In this document: in pieces, positions 45,070-54,125 of the stretch
How positions within the stretch are numbered: the stretch's first letter is position 1
Layout of the letters: every line of letters starts with the position of its first letter
NCBI RefSeq assembly: GCF_046736075.1
Contig: NZ_CP177163.1
Location: forward strand, 2,542,001-2,606,000
Reading direction: 5' to 3'
DNA from: Stenotrophomonas sp046736075
Lineage (GTDB): Bacteria > Pseudomonadota > Gammaproteobacteria > Xanthomonadales > Xanthomonadaceae
DNA: 64,000 nucleotides
Notes under the pieces: generated by a model
The model's input: the letters and a program-made list of their open reading frames with translations, nothing else
What the model was told of the DNA's origin: nothing
The model's database searches: none
Program-made: the position numbers and the translations under genes

Positions 45070-45152
45070 GGCCTTCGGCGCAGCCAGCGGTCCACTGCAT
45101 CCATCACGCCGCTGCCTGCGTATCTCCCGATGACCCCCCTGTGGAGCCGGAC

Positions 45153-45929
45153 ATGCGCCGAACCCTTCTGCCCTCGCTGCTGCTGGTGCTGATCCCGGTG
45201 CTGCCGGCCGCTGCCCAGCAGGTGCAGCGCCAGGAAGGCCGTGCCTACGCGCCCTCCGGCGGACGCCTGCTGTACCGCGAGACCCATTGGCTGCAGGGAC
45301 CGCCCGAGGCACGGTCGCGGCTGGTGCTGTACCGCTGCGCGGACGGACGCGCCTTCGCGCGCAAATGGATGACCCCGCACGGCAGCGCGCAGACCCCGGA
45401 CTTCGCCTTCGAAGACGCGCGCAGCGGCTACCAGGAAGGTCTGCAGGGCAGCGCCGCCGCCCGCACCGTGTATGTGCGTGAAAACGCGCAGGCCGATCGC
45501 GTCAGCCGCGCCATCGCGATTCCGGCCGATGCGGTGGTCGATGCCGGGTTCGACGCGGCCGTGCTCGGGCACTGGGCGGCGCTGCAGGGCGGGCAAAGCG
45601 TGGCGTTCCAGTTCCTGCTGCCCAGCCGCCAGCGGCTGGTGCCGTTGAAGCTGCAGCGCAGCGGCGCGGTCACCTGGCAGGGCCAGCCGGCCGAGCAGCT
45701 GCAGATGCGCCTGGATGCCTGGTTCGGCTTCGCGGTGCCGGCGGTGAACCTGGTCTACGCCCGCACTACGCCGCGCCTGCTGCAGTTCTCCGGTACGGGC
45801 AACGTGCGTGATGAACACGGCCGCTACCCGCAGGTGCGGGTCGAATTCCCCGATGCGCCGGTCGCGGCAACCGCGGCCGAGCTGGTCGCCGCGCGGCAGC
45901 AACCGCTGGTGTCCACATGCGCCGGATGA
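45153..45929 (+). CDS. Secreted protein of unknown function
   Basis: The 258-aa protein has a signal peptide (MRRTLLPSLLLVLIPVLPAA) and a beta-rich mature part with RLLYRETHWLQGPPEAR near residue 36 and RLVPLKLQRSGAVTWQG near 165. I do not recognise the family. It ends 70 bp before the sigma factor gene on the same strand, so it may share its regulation, but no overlap is present. Confidence 0.65.
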   Translation: MRRTLLPSLLLVLIPVLPAAAQQVQRQEGRAYAPSGGRLLYRETHWLQGPPEARSRLVLYRCADGRAFARKWMTPHGSAQTPDFAFEDARSGYQEGLQGSAAARTVYVRENAQADRVSRAIAIPADAVVDAGFDAAVLGHWAALQGGQSVAFQFLLPSRQRLVPLKLQRSGAVTWQGQPAEQLQMRLDAWFGFAVPAVNLVYARTTPRLLQFSGTGNVRDEHGRYPQVRVEFPDAPVAATAAELVAARQQPLVSTCAG

Positions 45930-45999
45930 TCGCCCCCTTGCGCGGCAGGCGCGCAGCGACGACGATGCCGGCTGTCCCCCTGCCGACATTGAGCCTGCG

Positions 46000-46569
46000 A
46001 TGCCTGAGCTGGACACTGCCGATACCGGCGCCTCGCGGCGCCTCGACGAGCTGCTCGTCCAGGTCGCCACAGGCGACCGCCAGGCGTTCGAATCGGTCTA
46101 CCAGCTGGCCTCCGGCCGCCTCTTTGCGATCTGCCTGCATGTGCTGCGCGACCGTGGCGATGCCGAGGACGTGCTGCAGGACGCCTTTGTCACGGTGTGG
46201 AACAAGGCCGCGCAGTTCGACCGCGGCAAGGCCTCGGCCATGACCTGGCTCTCGATGCTGGCCCGCAACCGCGCCATCGACCGGCTGCGTGCGGCCCCGC
46301 CGCGCCCGCTGGACGATCTGTCGGTGGCCGACGAAGTGCCCGACTTCGCCCCGCAACCGGCGCAGGTGGCCGAACACGCCTCCGATCGCGAGCGTCTGGA
46401 CGATTGCCTGGACACGCTGGAGCCGCGCCGCCGTTCGCTGATCCGGCTGGCCTTCCTGGATGGGGCCAGTTATGAGGAGCTGGCGCGCCGCATCGGTGCG
46501 CCGCTGGGGTCGGTGAAGAGCTGGATCCGCCGTGGGCTGGGTCAACTACGGGTGTGCCTGGAACGATGA
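46000..46569 (+). CDS. ECF RNA polymerase sigma factor
   Basis: The 189-aa protein has sigma region 2 (AFESVYQLASGRLFAICLHV near residue 30, then DAEDVLQDAFVTVWNKA) and region 4 (LEPRRRSLIRLAFLDGASYE, then GAPLGSVKSWIRRGLGQL). It resembles the SigK/RskA type of group. The start at 46000 gives a normal-length protein; an earlier ATG at 45808 overlaps the previous gene. Its stop overlaps the anti-sigma start (ATGA at 46566). It probably drives the lipid operon downstream and itself. Confidence 0.93.
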   Translation: MPELDTADTGASRRLDELLVQVATGDRQAFESVYQLASGRLFAICLHVLRDRGDAEDVLQDAFVTVWNKAAQFDRGKASAMTWLSMLARNRAIDRLRAAPPRPLDDLSVADEVPDFAPQPAQVAEHASDRERLDDCLDTLEPRRRSLIRLAFLDGASYEELARRIGAPLGSVKSWIRRGLGQLRVCLER

Positions 46570-47339
46570 ACGTCCGCGACCTCCACGATCTGCCCGACGA
46601 CGCCGAACCGCCCGGTGCCGACATCCTGGCCGGGGAATACGTGCTCGGCGTGCTCGATGCCGCCCAGCGCGCCGAGGTGGAACGGCGCATCGCCCGCGAT
46701 CCGGGCTTTGCCCGCCTGGTCAGCCAGTGGGAGAACCGGCTGGCCCCGCTGCTCGAATCGCTCGGCACCGAGGCCGTTCCAGCCCACCTGTGGCCGCGGA
46801 TCCGCACCTCGCTGGGCTGGCCGTCGGTGGCCACCACGCCACGCGCCTGGCAGCGCACCGGCTTCTGGCAGGGCATGACCGCGCTGGCGGCGGTGGTTGC
46901 GCTGGTGGCGGTTCTTGCGCGCCGCGACGTGGTGCCGGTGGCACCGGTGGCGCCCCCGGTGGCGGTCACCCCGACCACGCCGGCCGAGCCGGAACAGGCC
47001 ACCAGGCCGGTCACGCCGCTGCTGCACGACGACGGTTCCCCGGGCTGGCTGGCCTCTGTCGACAAGGCCCAGGGCAAGGTGTTGATGGTGCCGGTCCCGG
47101 CACCGGCCGATGCCGCCGGGCGCGCGCCCGAGCTGTGGCTGATCCCGGCGGGCGGCGCGCCGCGTTCGCTGGGCCTGGTCTCGATCAACCGCGCCCACAC
47201 CGTGGCGGTCCCGGCCACGCTGCGTGATGCGCTGGTGAACGGCTCGGTGCTGGCGATCACGCTGGAACCGTCCGGTGGCGCCCCGCAGGGCATCCCGACC
47301 GGCCCGATCATCGCCAAGGGCGACATCGCCAACCTGTAA
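46566..47339 (+). CDS. Membrane anti-sigma factor (RskA-like)
   Basis: The 257-aa protein has an N-terminal cytoplasmic anti-sigma domain (DILAGEYVLGVLDAAQRAEV at residues 19-38), one membrane helix near 100-118 (MTALAAVVALVAVLARR) and a C-terminal RskA periplasmic domain (LLHDDGSPGWLASVDKAQGK, then PELWLIPAGGAPRSLG). There is no HCC zinc motif as in ChrR, so a zinc-based singlet-oxygen sensor is not evident. It is coupled to the sigma gene by an ATGA overlap. Confidence 0.9.
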   Translation: MNVRDLHDLPDDAEPPGADILAGEYVLGVLDAAQRAEVERRIARDPGFARLVSQWENRLAPLLESLGTEAVPAHLWPRIRTSLGWPSVATTPRAWQRTGFWQGMTALAAVVALVAVLARRDVVPVAPVAPPVAVTPTTPAEPEQATRPVTPLLHDDGSPGWLASVDKAQGKVLMVPVPAPADAAGRAPELWLIPAGGAPRSLGLVSINRAHTVAVPATLRDALVNGSVLAITLEPSGGAPQGIPTGPIIAKGDIANL

Positions 47340-47421
47340 CGTGCACTTTATTTCCGGATACGTGCATCCGGAGGGCTGCTGTTCCCGTATCTCCTGACAA
47401 GCACGCCAGGAGATGCGCGAT

Positions 47422-48381
47422 ATGTCGGCCGGACCCGCCTCTGCAACAGGACGCACTGCCCGCCGTGGCCTTTGGGCAACGGTGCGGCGCTGGTTCGATA
47501 CCAGCGCCGATACGGCCGTGGCGCCCGAGGCCGCGCAGCGCGTGGACTGGCTGCGCGCGATCCCGTTCGCGGCGATGCACCTGGCCTGCGTGGCGGTGCT
47601 GTGGGTTGGGGTGTCCTGGGTCGCGGTCGGGGTGGCGGTGGCGCTGTACGCGGTGCGCATGTTCGCGATCACCGCGTTCTACCACCGCTACTTCTCGCAT
47701 CGCACCTTCCGCACCTCGCGCGTGGTGCAGTTCGTGTTCGCGGTGATCGGCGCGGCCAGCGTGCAGCGCGGCCCGCTGTGGTGGGCTGCGCACCACCGGC
47801 ATCATCACCGCCATACCGATACCGCGGCCGATCCGCACTCGCCTCGCGTGCACGGCTTCTGGTGGAGTCACATGGGCTGGTTCCTGACCGCCGAGGGCTT
47901 CCGCACCGATTTCGCCCGCATCCCGGACCTGGCCCGATACCCCGAACTGCGCTGGCTGGACCGCTTCGACACCCTGGTACCGATCGCCCTGGCCGCCGCG
48001 TTGTTCGGTCTGGGCGCGCTGCTTGAGCGCATCGCGCCGTCGTGGGGCACCAGCGGTGGCCAGATGCTGGTGTGGGGCTTCTTCATCTCCACCGTGGTGC
48101 TGTTCCACGCCACCGTGACCATCAACTCGCTGGCGCACCGCTTCGGCCGCCGCCGTTTCGCCACCGGCGATGACAGCCGCAACAACCTGTGGCTGGCGCT
48201 GCTGACCTTTGGCGAAGGCTGGCACAACAACCACCACTTCTTCCCGGGCACGGTGCGCCAGGGCTTCTACTGGTGGGAAGTGGACATCACCTGGTACGGC
48301 CTGCGCGTGATGGGCTGGCTGCGCCTGGTAAGCGATCTCAAACCGGTGCCGGCGTGGGTGCTGGCCAAGGCGGAGAACTGA
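47422..48381 (+). CDS. Acyl-CoA/fatty-acid desaturase
   Basis: The 319-aa membrane enzyme has the three histidine boxes of delta-9-type desaturases: AFYHRYFSHRTF near residue 88, WWAAHHRHHHRHTD near 123 and GEGWHNNHHFFPG near 270, with four membrane helices around them. It inserts a double bond in acyl chains. The ATG at 47422 has AGGAG at 47407 at fair distance; an ATG at 47413 is too close. It is the first structural gene after the sigma/anti-sigma pair. The double bond would supply substrate for the methyltransferases downstream. Confidence 0.93.
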   Translation: MSAGPASATGRTARRGLWATVRRWFDTSADTAVAPEAAQRVDWLRAIPFAAMHLACVAVLWVGVSWVAVGVAVALYAVRMFAITAFYHRYFSHRTFRTSRVVQFVFAVIGAASVQRGPLWWAAHHRHHHRHTDTAADPHSPRVHGFWWSHMGWFLTAEGFRTDFARIPDLARYPELRWLDRFDTLVPIALAAALFGLGALLERIAPSWGTSGGQMLVWGFFISTVVLFHATVTINSLAHRFGRRRFATGDDSRNNLWLALLTFGEGWHNNHHFFPGTVRQGFYWWEVDITWYGLRVMGWLRLVSDLKPVPAWVLAKAEN

Positions 48382-48382
48382 C

Positions 48383-49663
48383 ATGCGCATCGCGGTGATC
48401 GGCTCGGGTATCGCCGGCCTGTCCAGTGCCTGGTGGCTGTCGCAACGCCACGAGGTGACGCTGTTCGAAGCCAATGACTACCTCGGTGGACACACCCACA
48501 CCCACTCCGTGGAGGTGGATGGGCGCACGCACGCGGTGGACACCGGCTTCATCGTGTTCAACCCGCTGCACTACCCGCTGCTCACCGCGTTGTTCGAGCA
48601 GCTGCACGTGCCCACGCGGCCGACCACGATGAGCTTTTCCGTGCACAGCGAGCGCAGCGGGCTGGAATACAACGCCACCTCGCTGGATGGGTTGTTCTGC
48701 CAGCGCCGCAATCTGGTCTCGCCGCGCTTCTGGGGCCTGCTGCGCGATCTGCGGCGCTTCTACCGCGAGGCGCCCGCGCTGCTGCAGGGTGACCAGGAGG
48801 GGCCGGCGCTCGGCGACTACCTCGCCCAAGGCGGCTACGGCCGCGCCTTCGTGGACGAGCACCTGATGCCGATGGCCTCGGCGCTGTGGTCGGCACCGAC
48901 CGCGGCGCTGGCCGGGTTCCCGGCGCGCTACCTCGTCCAGTTCATGGCCAACCACCAGATGCTGCAGGTGAGCGGCCGCGCGCCGTGGCGGGTGGTGGAA
49001 GGGGGCTCGGCCCGCTATGTCGAGGCGATGCGGCGCCGCTGGCAGGTTCGCGAGCGCCTGGAGTGCCGGGTATACGGCGTGGAGCGCCACGCGCAGGGCG
49101 TGCGCGTGCACAGCGCGGCCGGTCTGGAAGGGTTCGACCAGCTGGTGCTGGCCTGCCACAGCGACCAGGCGCTGGCGATGCTGTCCGATGCCGATCCCAC
49201 CGAGCGCGCCGTGCTTGGCGCGATCCGCTACCAGCCCAACGAGGTCGTGCTGCATACCGACGCCCGGCTGCTGCCGACCCGGCGCAAGGCCTGGGCCGCC
49301 TGGAACGCCCACGTGCCGCAGGCGCCGATGGCGCCGTGCACGGTCAGCTACTGCATGAACCTGCTGCAGGGCATCGACACGCCCACGCCGCTGGTGGTCA
49401 CGCTCAACCGCAGCGAGGCGATCGATCCGGCCAAGGTGCTGCGCCGCCTGCAGTACGCGCACCCGGTGCACGACCACGCGATGGTGCGTGCGCAGGGGCG
49501 CTGGGCCGAGGTGCAGGGCCGGCGCCGGACCTGGTTCGCCGGTGCGTACTGGGGCTGGGGCTTCCATGAAGACGGCATCCGCAGCGCGCGCCGGGTGGTG
49601 GATGCGCTGGAAGCACTGGATGCCGACGCGTACTGGCCCTTGTCCGAAGCGGTGTCGGCATGA
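48383..49663 (+). CDS. FAD-dependent oxidoreductase (amine-oxidase-like), lipid-modification operon
   Basis: The 426-aa flavoprotein opens with a Rossmann FAD motif (MRIAVIGSGIAGLSSAWWLS, then LFEANDYLGGHTHTHSVEVD). The C-terminal FAD end is GAYWGWGFHEDGIRSA near residue 393. Proteins of this type occur beside DUF1365 and CFA-synthase-like genes in many bacteria. It starts 1 bp after the desaturase stop and overlaps DUF1365 by ATGA. It may oxidise or isomerise the modified acyl chain; the reaction is inferred. Confidence 0.88.
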   Translation: MRIAVIGSGIAGLSSAWWLSQRHEVTLFEANDYLGGHTHTHSVEVDGRTHAVDTGFIVFNPLHYPLLTALFEQLHVPTRPTTMSFSVHSERSGLEYNATSLDGLFCQRRNLVSPRFWGLLRDLRRFYREAPALLQGDQEGPALGDYLAQGGYGRAFVDEHLMPMASALWSAPTAALAGFPARYLVQFMANHQMLQVSGRAPWRVVEGGSARYVEAMRRRWQVRERLECRVYGVERHAQGVRVHSAAGLEGFDQLVLACHSDQALAMLSDADPTERAVLGAIRYQPNEVVLHTDARLLPTRRKAWAAWNAHVPQAPMAPCTVSYCMNLLQGIDTPTPLVVTLNRSEAIDPAKVLRRLQYAHPVHDHAMVRAQGRWAEVQGRRRTWFAGAYWGWGFHEDGIRSARRVVDALEALDADAYWPLSEAVSA

Positions 49664-50427
49664 GTGCCAGCGCGATCTACCGGGGTCGCATGCGGCATCG
49701 CCGCCACCTGCCGCAGGCCCACGCCTTCGGCTACCCGGTGGCGCAGTTGCTGCTGGACCTGGATGAGCTGGACCAGGTGTTCCGCGGCCGCTGGCTGTGG
49801 TCGGTGGGCCGCCGCAACCTGGCCGAGTTCCGCCGCAGCGACTACCTGGGCGATCCGGGCGTGCCGCTGGCCGACGCGGTGCGCGCGCGCGTGGCCGAGG
49901 CGCTGGGCCGCGCGCCGGCCGGGCCGATCCGCCTGCTCGCCCACCTGCGCTACGCCGGCCACGTGTTCAACCCGGTCAGCTTCTACTACTGCTATGCCGC
50001 CGACGGCACCACGCTGGAGTGCATCGTCGCCGAGATCACCAACACGCCCTGGAAGGAGCGGCACGCCTACGTGCTGCCGGTGGCCGCCGCCGATGCCCGT
50101 GGCCGCGCGCTGGCGTGGGAGTTCGACAAACAGTTCCACGTCTCGCCGTTCATGCCGATGGACTGCCACTACCGCTGGCGCTTCACCGCACCGGGCAGGG
50201 ATCTGCACGTGCACATGCAGGTCTGGCGCGACGGCGCGCGCCAGTTCGATGCCGATCTGGTCCTGCAGCGTCAACCGCTGGACCAACGCGGCCTCGCCGG
50301 TGTCCTGCTGCGCTATCCGCTGATGACCCTGCAGGTGGTGGCGGCCATCCACTGGCAGGCCCTGCGGCTGTGGCTCAAGCGCACGCCCGTTCACGACCAC
50401 CCTTCGCTCGCTGGAAAACGCCCATGA
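49660..50427 (+). CDS. DUF1365 protein
   Basis: The 255-aa protein matches DUF1365: AIYRGRMRHRRHLPQAHAFG at residues 5-24, HLRYAGHVFNPVSFYYCYAA near 102, VAEITNTPWKERHAYVLP near 128 and FDKQFHVSPFMPMDCHYRW near 157. The biochemical role is not known; conserved His and Tyr residues suggest an enzyme or lipid binder. It sits between the FAD oxidoreductase and a CFA-synthase-like gene, overlapping both by 4 bp. Confidence 0.9.
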   Translation: MSASAIYRGRMRHRRHLPQAHAFGYPVAQLLLDLDELDQVFRGRWLWSVGRRNLAEFRRSDYLGDPGVPLADAVRARVAEALGRAPAGPIRLLAHLRYAGHVFNPVSFYYCYAADGTTLECIVAEITNTPWKERHAYVLPVAAADARGRALAWEFDKQFHVSPFMPMDCHYRWRFTAPGRDLHVHMQVWRDGARQFDADLVLQRQPLDQRGLAGVLLRYPLMTLQVVAAIHWQALRLWLKRTPVHDHPSLAGKRP

Positions 50428-51680
50428 ACGACATGACCCGGCCGCTTCTGCCGTCCCCGCCCACCGCGCTCGAACGGTTCCTGCGCGGGCGGCTGGTGTC
50501 CCAGCTGGCGCCGTTGCGCGGCGGCAGCCTGCACCTGCGCGATGCCACCGGCGATGTGATGCTGGGCGATCCGTCGGCACCGCTGCGCGTCACCCTATGG
50601 GTCGATGACCCCGCGTTCTACCGTGCCGTGGCCGCGCAGGGCAGCGTCGGCGCCGGTGAAGCCTACCTCCGGGGCGACTGGCGCTGCAGCGACCTGGTCG
50701 CGCTGGTGCGGCTGCTGGTGCGCAACCGCGACCTGCTCGACGGCATGGAGAACGGTGTGGCGCGCATCGGCGGCTGGCTGCTGAAGGGCTGGAACCACCT
50801 GCGGCGCAACACCCGCGAAGGCAGCCGGCGCAACATCGCCGCGCACTACGACCTGGGCAACCCCTTCTTCTCGCTGTTCCTGTCCGAGGACCTGATGTAC
50901 TCCTCGGCGTTGTATGCCAGTGCCGGGGACACCCTGGAGGCAGCCTCGCAGCGCAAGCTGGCACGCATCTGCGAACAGCTGCAGCTCACCGCCGACGATC
51001 GCGTCATCGAGATCGGCACCGGCTGGGGAGGCTTCGCGCTGTATGCGGCACGCGTGATCGGCTGCCATGTCACCACCACCACCATTTCCGTCGAGCAGTA
51101 CACGCTGGCCAAAGCGCGCGTGGAGGCTGCCGGGCTGCAGGACAAGGTGACCCTGCTGCTGAAGGACTACCGCGATCTCGACGGCCACTACGACAAGCTG
51201 GTCTCCATCGAGATGATCGAGGCGATCGGCGCGCAGTACCTGGATACCTACTTCGCCACGCTTGCCCGCCTGCTCAAGCCCGACGGCCTGGCGCTGCTGC
51301 AGGCCATCACCATCGAGGACCAGCGCTACGAGCAGGCGCGTCGCAGCGTGGACTACATCAAGCGCTTCGTGTTCCCCGGCAGCTTCATTCCCTCGATCAA
51401 CGCGATCATCGCGGCCAAGACCCGCAGCAGCGACCTGCAGCTGATTGGCCAGCATGACTTCGGGCCGTCCTATGCACTGACGCTGCGGGCCTGGCGCCAG
51501 CGCTTCCTGGCCCAGCTGCCCGCCGTCCGCGCGCAGGGCTTCGATGCGCGTTTCATCCGGATGTGGGAGTTCTACCTGGCCTATTGCGAGGGCGGCTTCC
51601 TGGAGCGCTCGATCGGCGTCTCGCACCTGCTGATGGCGCGTCCCGGCTACCGCCCCGCTTTGATCGCCGGGGAGGACTGA
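50424..51680 (+). CDS. Cyclopropane-fatty-acyl-phospholipid synthase family methyltransferase (first of two)
   Basis: The 418-aa protein has the CFA-synthase layout: an N-terminal lipid-binding region (residues 1-125), NIAAHYDLGNPFFSLFLSED near 140, SAM motif VIEIGTGWGGFALYAA near 195 and YFMPGGxxPS-like FVFPGSFIPSINAII near 315. It methylenates or methylates unsaturated acyl chains on phospholipids. It overlaps DUF1365 by ATGA and is followed 1 bp later by DUF2878. Members in similar operons may make methylated rather than cyclopropane lipids. Confidence 0.92.
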   Translation: MNDMTRPLLPSPPTALERFLRGRLVSQLAPLRGGSLHLRDATGDVMLGDPSAPLRVTLWVDDPAFYRAVAAQGSVGAGEAYLRGDWRCSDLVALVRLLVRNRDLLDGMENGVARIGGWLLKGWNHLRRNTREGSRRNIAAHYDLGNPFFSLFLSEDLMYSSALYASAGDTLEAASQRKLARICEQLQLTADDRVIEIGTGWGGFALYAARVIGCHVTTTTISVEQYTLAKARVEAAGLQDKVTLLLKDYRDLDGHYDKLVSIEMIEAIGAQYLDTYFATLARLLKPDGLALLQAITIEDQRYEQARRSVDYIKRFVFPGSFIPSINAIIAAKTRSSDLQLIGQHDFGPSYALTLRAWRQRFLAQLPAVRAQGFDARFIRMWEFYLAYCEGGFLERSIGVSHLLMARPGYRPALIAGED

Positions 51681-51681
51681 G

Positions 51682-52239
51682 GTGCCGCGCTTCTGGGCCA
51701 ACGTGATCGGCAACCAGCTGGTCTGGCTGTGCGCGGTGATCGGCGCCGGCCACGGACTGCGCTGGCCGGCGTTGCTGGCCGCCGCCGTGTACGTGGGCAG
51801 CCAGCTGGCGTGGTCGCCGCACCCGTCCGTTGACGCCCGGCTGATGGGCGTGGCGATCGCCTGCGGGCTGGTGGTCGATGGCCTGGCAGGTGGCACCGGG
51901 CGCGTGGTGTACGCCGCCGGCAACGGTGTGGCCTGGCTCGCTCCGCTCTGGATCCTGGCACTGTGGGCCGCCTTCGCCATGACGCTGACGGTGTCGTTCG
52001 CCGTGCTGCAGCGGCATCTGGTCGCGGCCGCGCTGGTGGGCCTGCTGCTGGCACCGCTGGCGTATCTGTCGGCCGCGCGCGGCTGGTCCTCGGTGGTGTT
52101 CGCCGCGCCGCCGTGGCACGGCGTGGCAGTGCTGGGCCTTGGCTGGGCGGTCGCCCTGCCACTGCTGGCCGCGTGCGCGCGCCATTGGCAGCGCCAGGCG
52201 TCCCCACTCGACACGCTGGCTGCAGGAGAGACGCGATGA
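51682..52239 (+). CDS. DUF2878 inner-membrane protein
   Basis: The 185-aa protein has about five to six membrane helices (FWANVIGNQLVWLCAVIGAG at the start; GVAVLGLGWAVALPLLAACA near residue 148). It matches DUF2878, commonly found in this type of operon. A GTG start at 51682 lies 1 bp after the previous stop, with GGGGAGGA overlapping the end of the upstream gene. Function unknown. Confidence 0.82.
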   Translation: MPRFWANVIGNQLVWLCAVIGAGHGLRWPALLAAAVYVGSQLAWSPHPSVDARLMGVAIACGLVVDGLAGGTGRVVYAAGNGVAWLAPLWILALWAAFAMTLTVSFAVLQRHLVAAALVGLLLAPLAYLSAARGWSSVVFAAPPWHGVAVLGLGWAVALPLLAACARHWQRQASPLDTLAAGETR

Positions 52240-53027
52240 AGCTGTTGTGGGTGGTCTGGCTGTATGCCGCGGTGATCATGACCTGGGGCTGGTGGTGGCA
52301 GCGCCGGCACCAGAACATCGGCGTGGTCGACGTGCTCTGGGCCAAGGGAGTGGGCGCCTCGGCGCTGCTGCTGGCCCTGCTGGGCGACGGTGCATCGTCG
52401 CCGCGGATCGCGCTGGCGGTACTGGGTGGGCTGTGGGGCTCGCGCCTGGCGCTGCATCTGTGGCATCGCGTGCGCAGCGAACCGGAGGACGGCCGCTACC
52501 AGCATCTGCGGCAGTACTGGAACGGCCACCAGGGCAAGATCTTCGGCTTCTTCCAGTTCCAGGCGCTGCTGATCGTGCTGTTCGCGCTGCCGTTCGTGGC
52601 GGTGTCGATCGCACCGCAGACGCATCCCGGGTGGCTGGCCGCAGCGGCGGCGGTGTGGCTGCTGAGCGTGGGCGGCGAGGCGCTTGCCGACCGCCAGCTG
52701 GCCCGCTTCCGCGCCGACCCGGCCAACAGGGGAACGACCTGCCGGCAGGGCCTGTGGCGGTATTCGCGGCACCCCAACTACTTCTTCGAATGGCTGCACT
52801 GGTTCACCTACGTGCTGCTGGCCGTGCAGTCGCCACTGTGGTGGCTGGCGTGGTCCGGTCCGCTGGTCATGTACGTGTTCCTGCGCTGGGTCAGCGGTAT
52901 TCCCTTCACCGAGGCGCAGGCGCTGCGCAGCCGGGGCGAGGACTACCGCGACTACCAGCGCACCACGCCGATGCTGTTCCCGTGGTTTCCCTCCCGCTCT
53001 TCCTCCCGCAAGGAGATGTCATCGTGA
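52236..53027 (+). CDS. DUF1295 (steroid 5-alpha-reductase-like) membrane protein
   Basis: The 263-aa membrane protein has six or so helices and the DUF1295 signatures NIGVVDVLWAKGVGASAL near residue 27, GRYQHLRQYWNGHQGKIFGF near 87 and GLWRYSRHPNYFFEWLHWFT near 172, then RGEDYRDYQRTT. The family is related to NADPH-using steroid reductases and isoprenylcysteine methyltransferases. It overlaps DUF2878 by ATGA and the next gene by GTGA. A reductase step on modified lipids is plausible but inferred. Confidence 0.88.
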   Translation: MKLLWVVWLYAAVIMTWGWWWQRRHQNIGVVDVLWAKGVGASALLLALLGDGASSPRIALAVLGGLWGSRLALHLWHRVRSEPEDGRYQHLRQYWNGHQGKIFGFFQFQALLIVLFALPFVAVSIAPQTHPGWLAAAAAVWLLSVGGEALADRQLARFRADPANRGTTCRQGLWRYSRHPNYFFEWLHWFTYVLLAVQSPLWWLAWSGPLVMYVFLRWVSGIPFTEAQALRSRGEDYRDYQRTTPMLFPWFPSRSSSRKEMSS

Positions 53028-54097
53028 ATGCCGCCAGTGAACCGTTGCCCCTGCCGGACTACGCCCCCGGCCTGACCGGCCTGGCCGAACGCGGCCTGCT
53101 GCCCGATGCGCTGCTGCGGCTGGGCATCCGCCGCCAGTGCGAGCAGCGACTGCGTGACGAGCTCGCGGGCGGCCAGCAGGCCCAGTCGCAGCGCTTTGCC
53201 ACCCGCATCGCCGGGCTGGCGAGCAGCGCGGTGGCGCTGCACGTGGATGCGGCCAACCGCCAGCACTACGAAGTGCCGGCGGACTTCTTCCATCACTGCC
53301 TGGGCAGGCGCCTGAAGTACAGCAGCTGCTACTACGCCACCGGCCGCGAGACGCTGGATGAAGCCGAAGAGGCGATGCTGGCGCTGTATGGCGAGCGTGC
53401 GCAGCTTGCCGACGGCCAGCGCATCCTGGAGCTGGGCTGCGGCTGGGGCTCGCTGACCCTGTGGATGGCCGAGCGCTACCCCAACGCGCGGATCACTGCG
53501 GTTTCCAACTCCAACAGCCAGCGCGAGTACATCCTGGGGCAGTGCCGGGCGCGGGGGCTGGACAACGTCACCGTGCTGACGCGCGACGTCAACCACCTCA
53601 CCCTGGAGGCGGGCAGTTTCGACCGCTGCGTGTCCATCGAGATGTTCGAGCACATGCGCAACTACCCGCAGCTGCTGCAGCGCATCCACGGCTGGCTGCG
53701 TCCGCAGGGCAAGCTGTTCGTCCACATCTTCGTGCACCGCACGTTGATGTACCCGTTCGAGACCGACGGTGACGACAACTGGATGGGCCGGCACTTCTTC
53801 ACCGGTGGCCTGATGCCGGCGGCCGACACGCTGCTGTTCTTCCAGCAGCACCTGCACCTGCAGCAGCGTTGGCTGCTGGATGGCACGCACTACCAGCGCA
53901 CCGCCAACCACTGGCTGGCCAACCAGGACCGCGAGAAGGACGCGGTGATGGCGGTGCTGCGCCAGTGCTACGGCGACGCTGCGGCCCCGCTGTGGCACCA
54001 GCGCTGGCGCATGTTCTGGATGGCCTGCGCGGAGCTGTTCGGCTACCAGCAGGGCCAGCAGTGGCAGGTGGCGCACTACCTGTTCGATCGCCCCTGA
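53024..54097 (+). CDS. CFA-synthase-like SAM methyltransferase (second of two)
   Basis: The 357-aa protein has the SAM motif ILELGCGWGSLTLWMAERYP near residue 136 and CFA-type flanks (ANRQHYEVPADFFHHCLGRR near 76, RCVSIEMFEHMRNYPQLLQR near 204). It lacks the N-terminal extension of true CFA synthases and ends in a helical region. A GTG at 53024 forms a GTGA overlap with DUF1295, helped by AAGGAG at 53010-53015. The difference from the first methyltransferase suggests a different acyl position or product. Confidence 0.88.
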   Translation: MNAASEPLPLPDYAPGLTGLAERGLLPDALLRLGIRRQCEQRLRDELAGGQQAQSQRFATRIAGLASSAVALHVDAANRQHYEVPADFFHHCLGRRLKYSSCYYATGRETLDEAEEAMLALYGERAQLADGQRILELGCGWGSLTLWMAERYPNARITAVSNSNSQREYILGQCRARGLDNVTVLTRDVNHLTLEAGSFDRCVSIEMFEHMRNYPQLLQRIHGWLRPQGKLFVHIFVHRTLMYPFETDGDDNWMGRHFFTGGLMPAADTLLFFQQHLHLQQRWLLDGTHYQRTANHWLANQDREKDAVMAVLRQCYGDAAAPLWHQRWRMFWMACAELFGYQQGQQWQVAHYLFDRP

Positions 54098-54125
54098 ACC
54101 CCCCACGCCTGCCGAGGACGCTGTC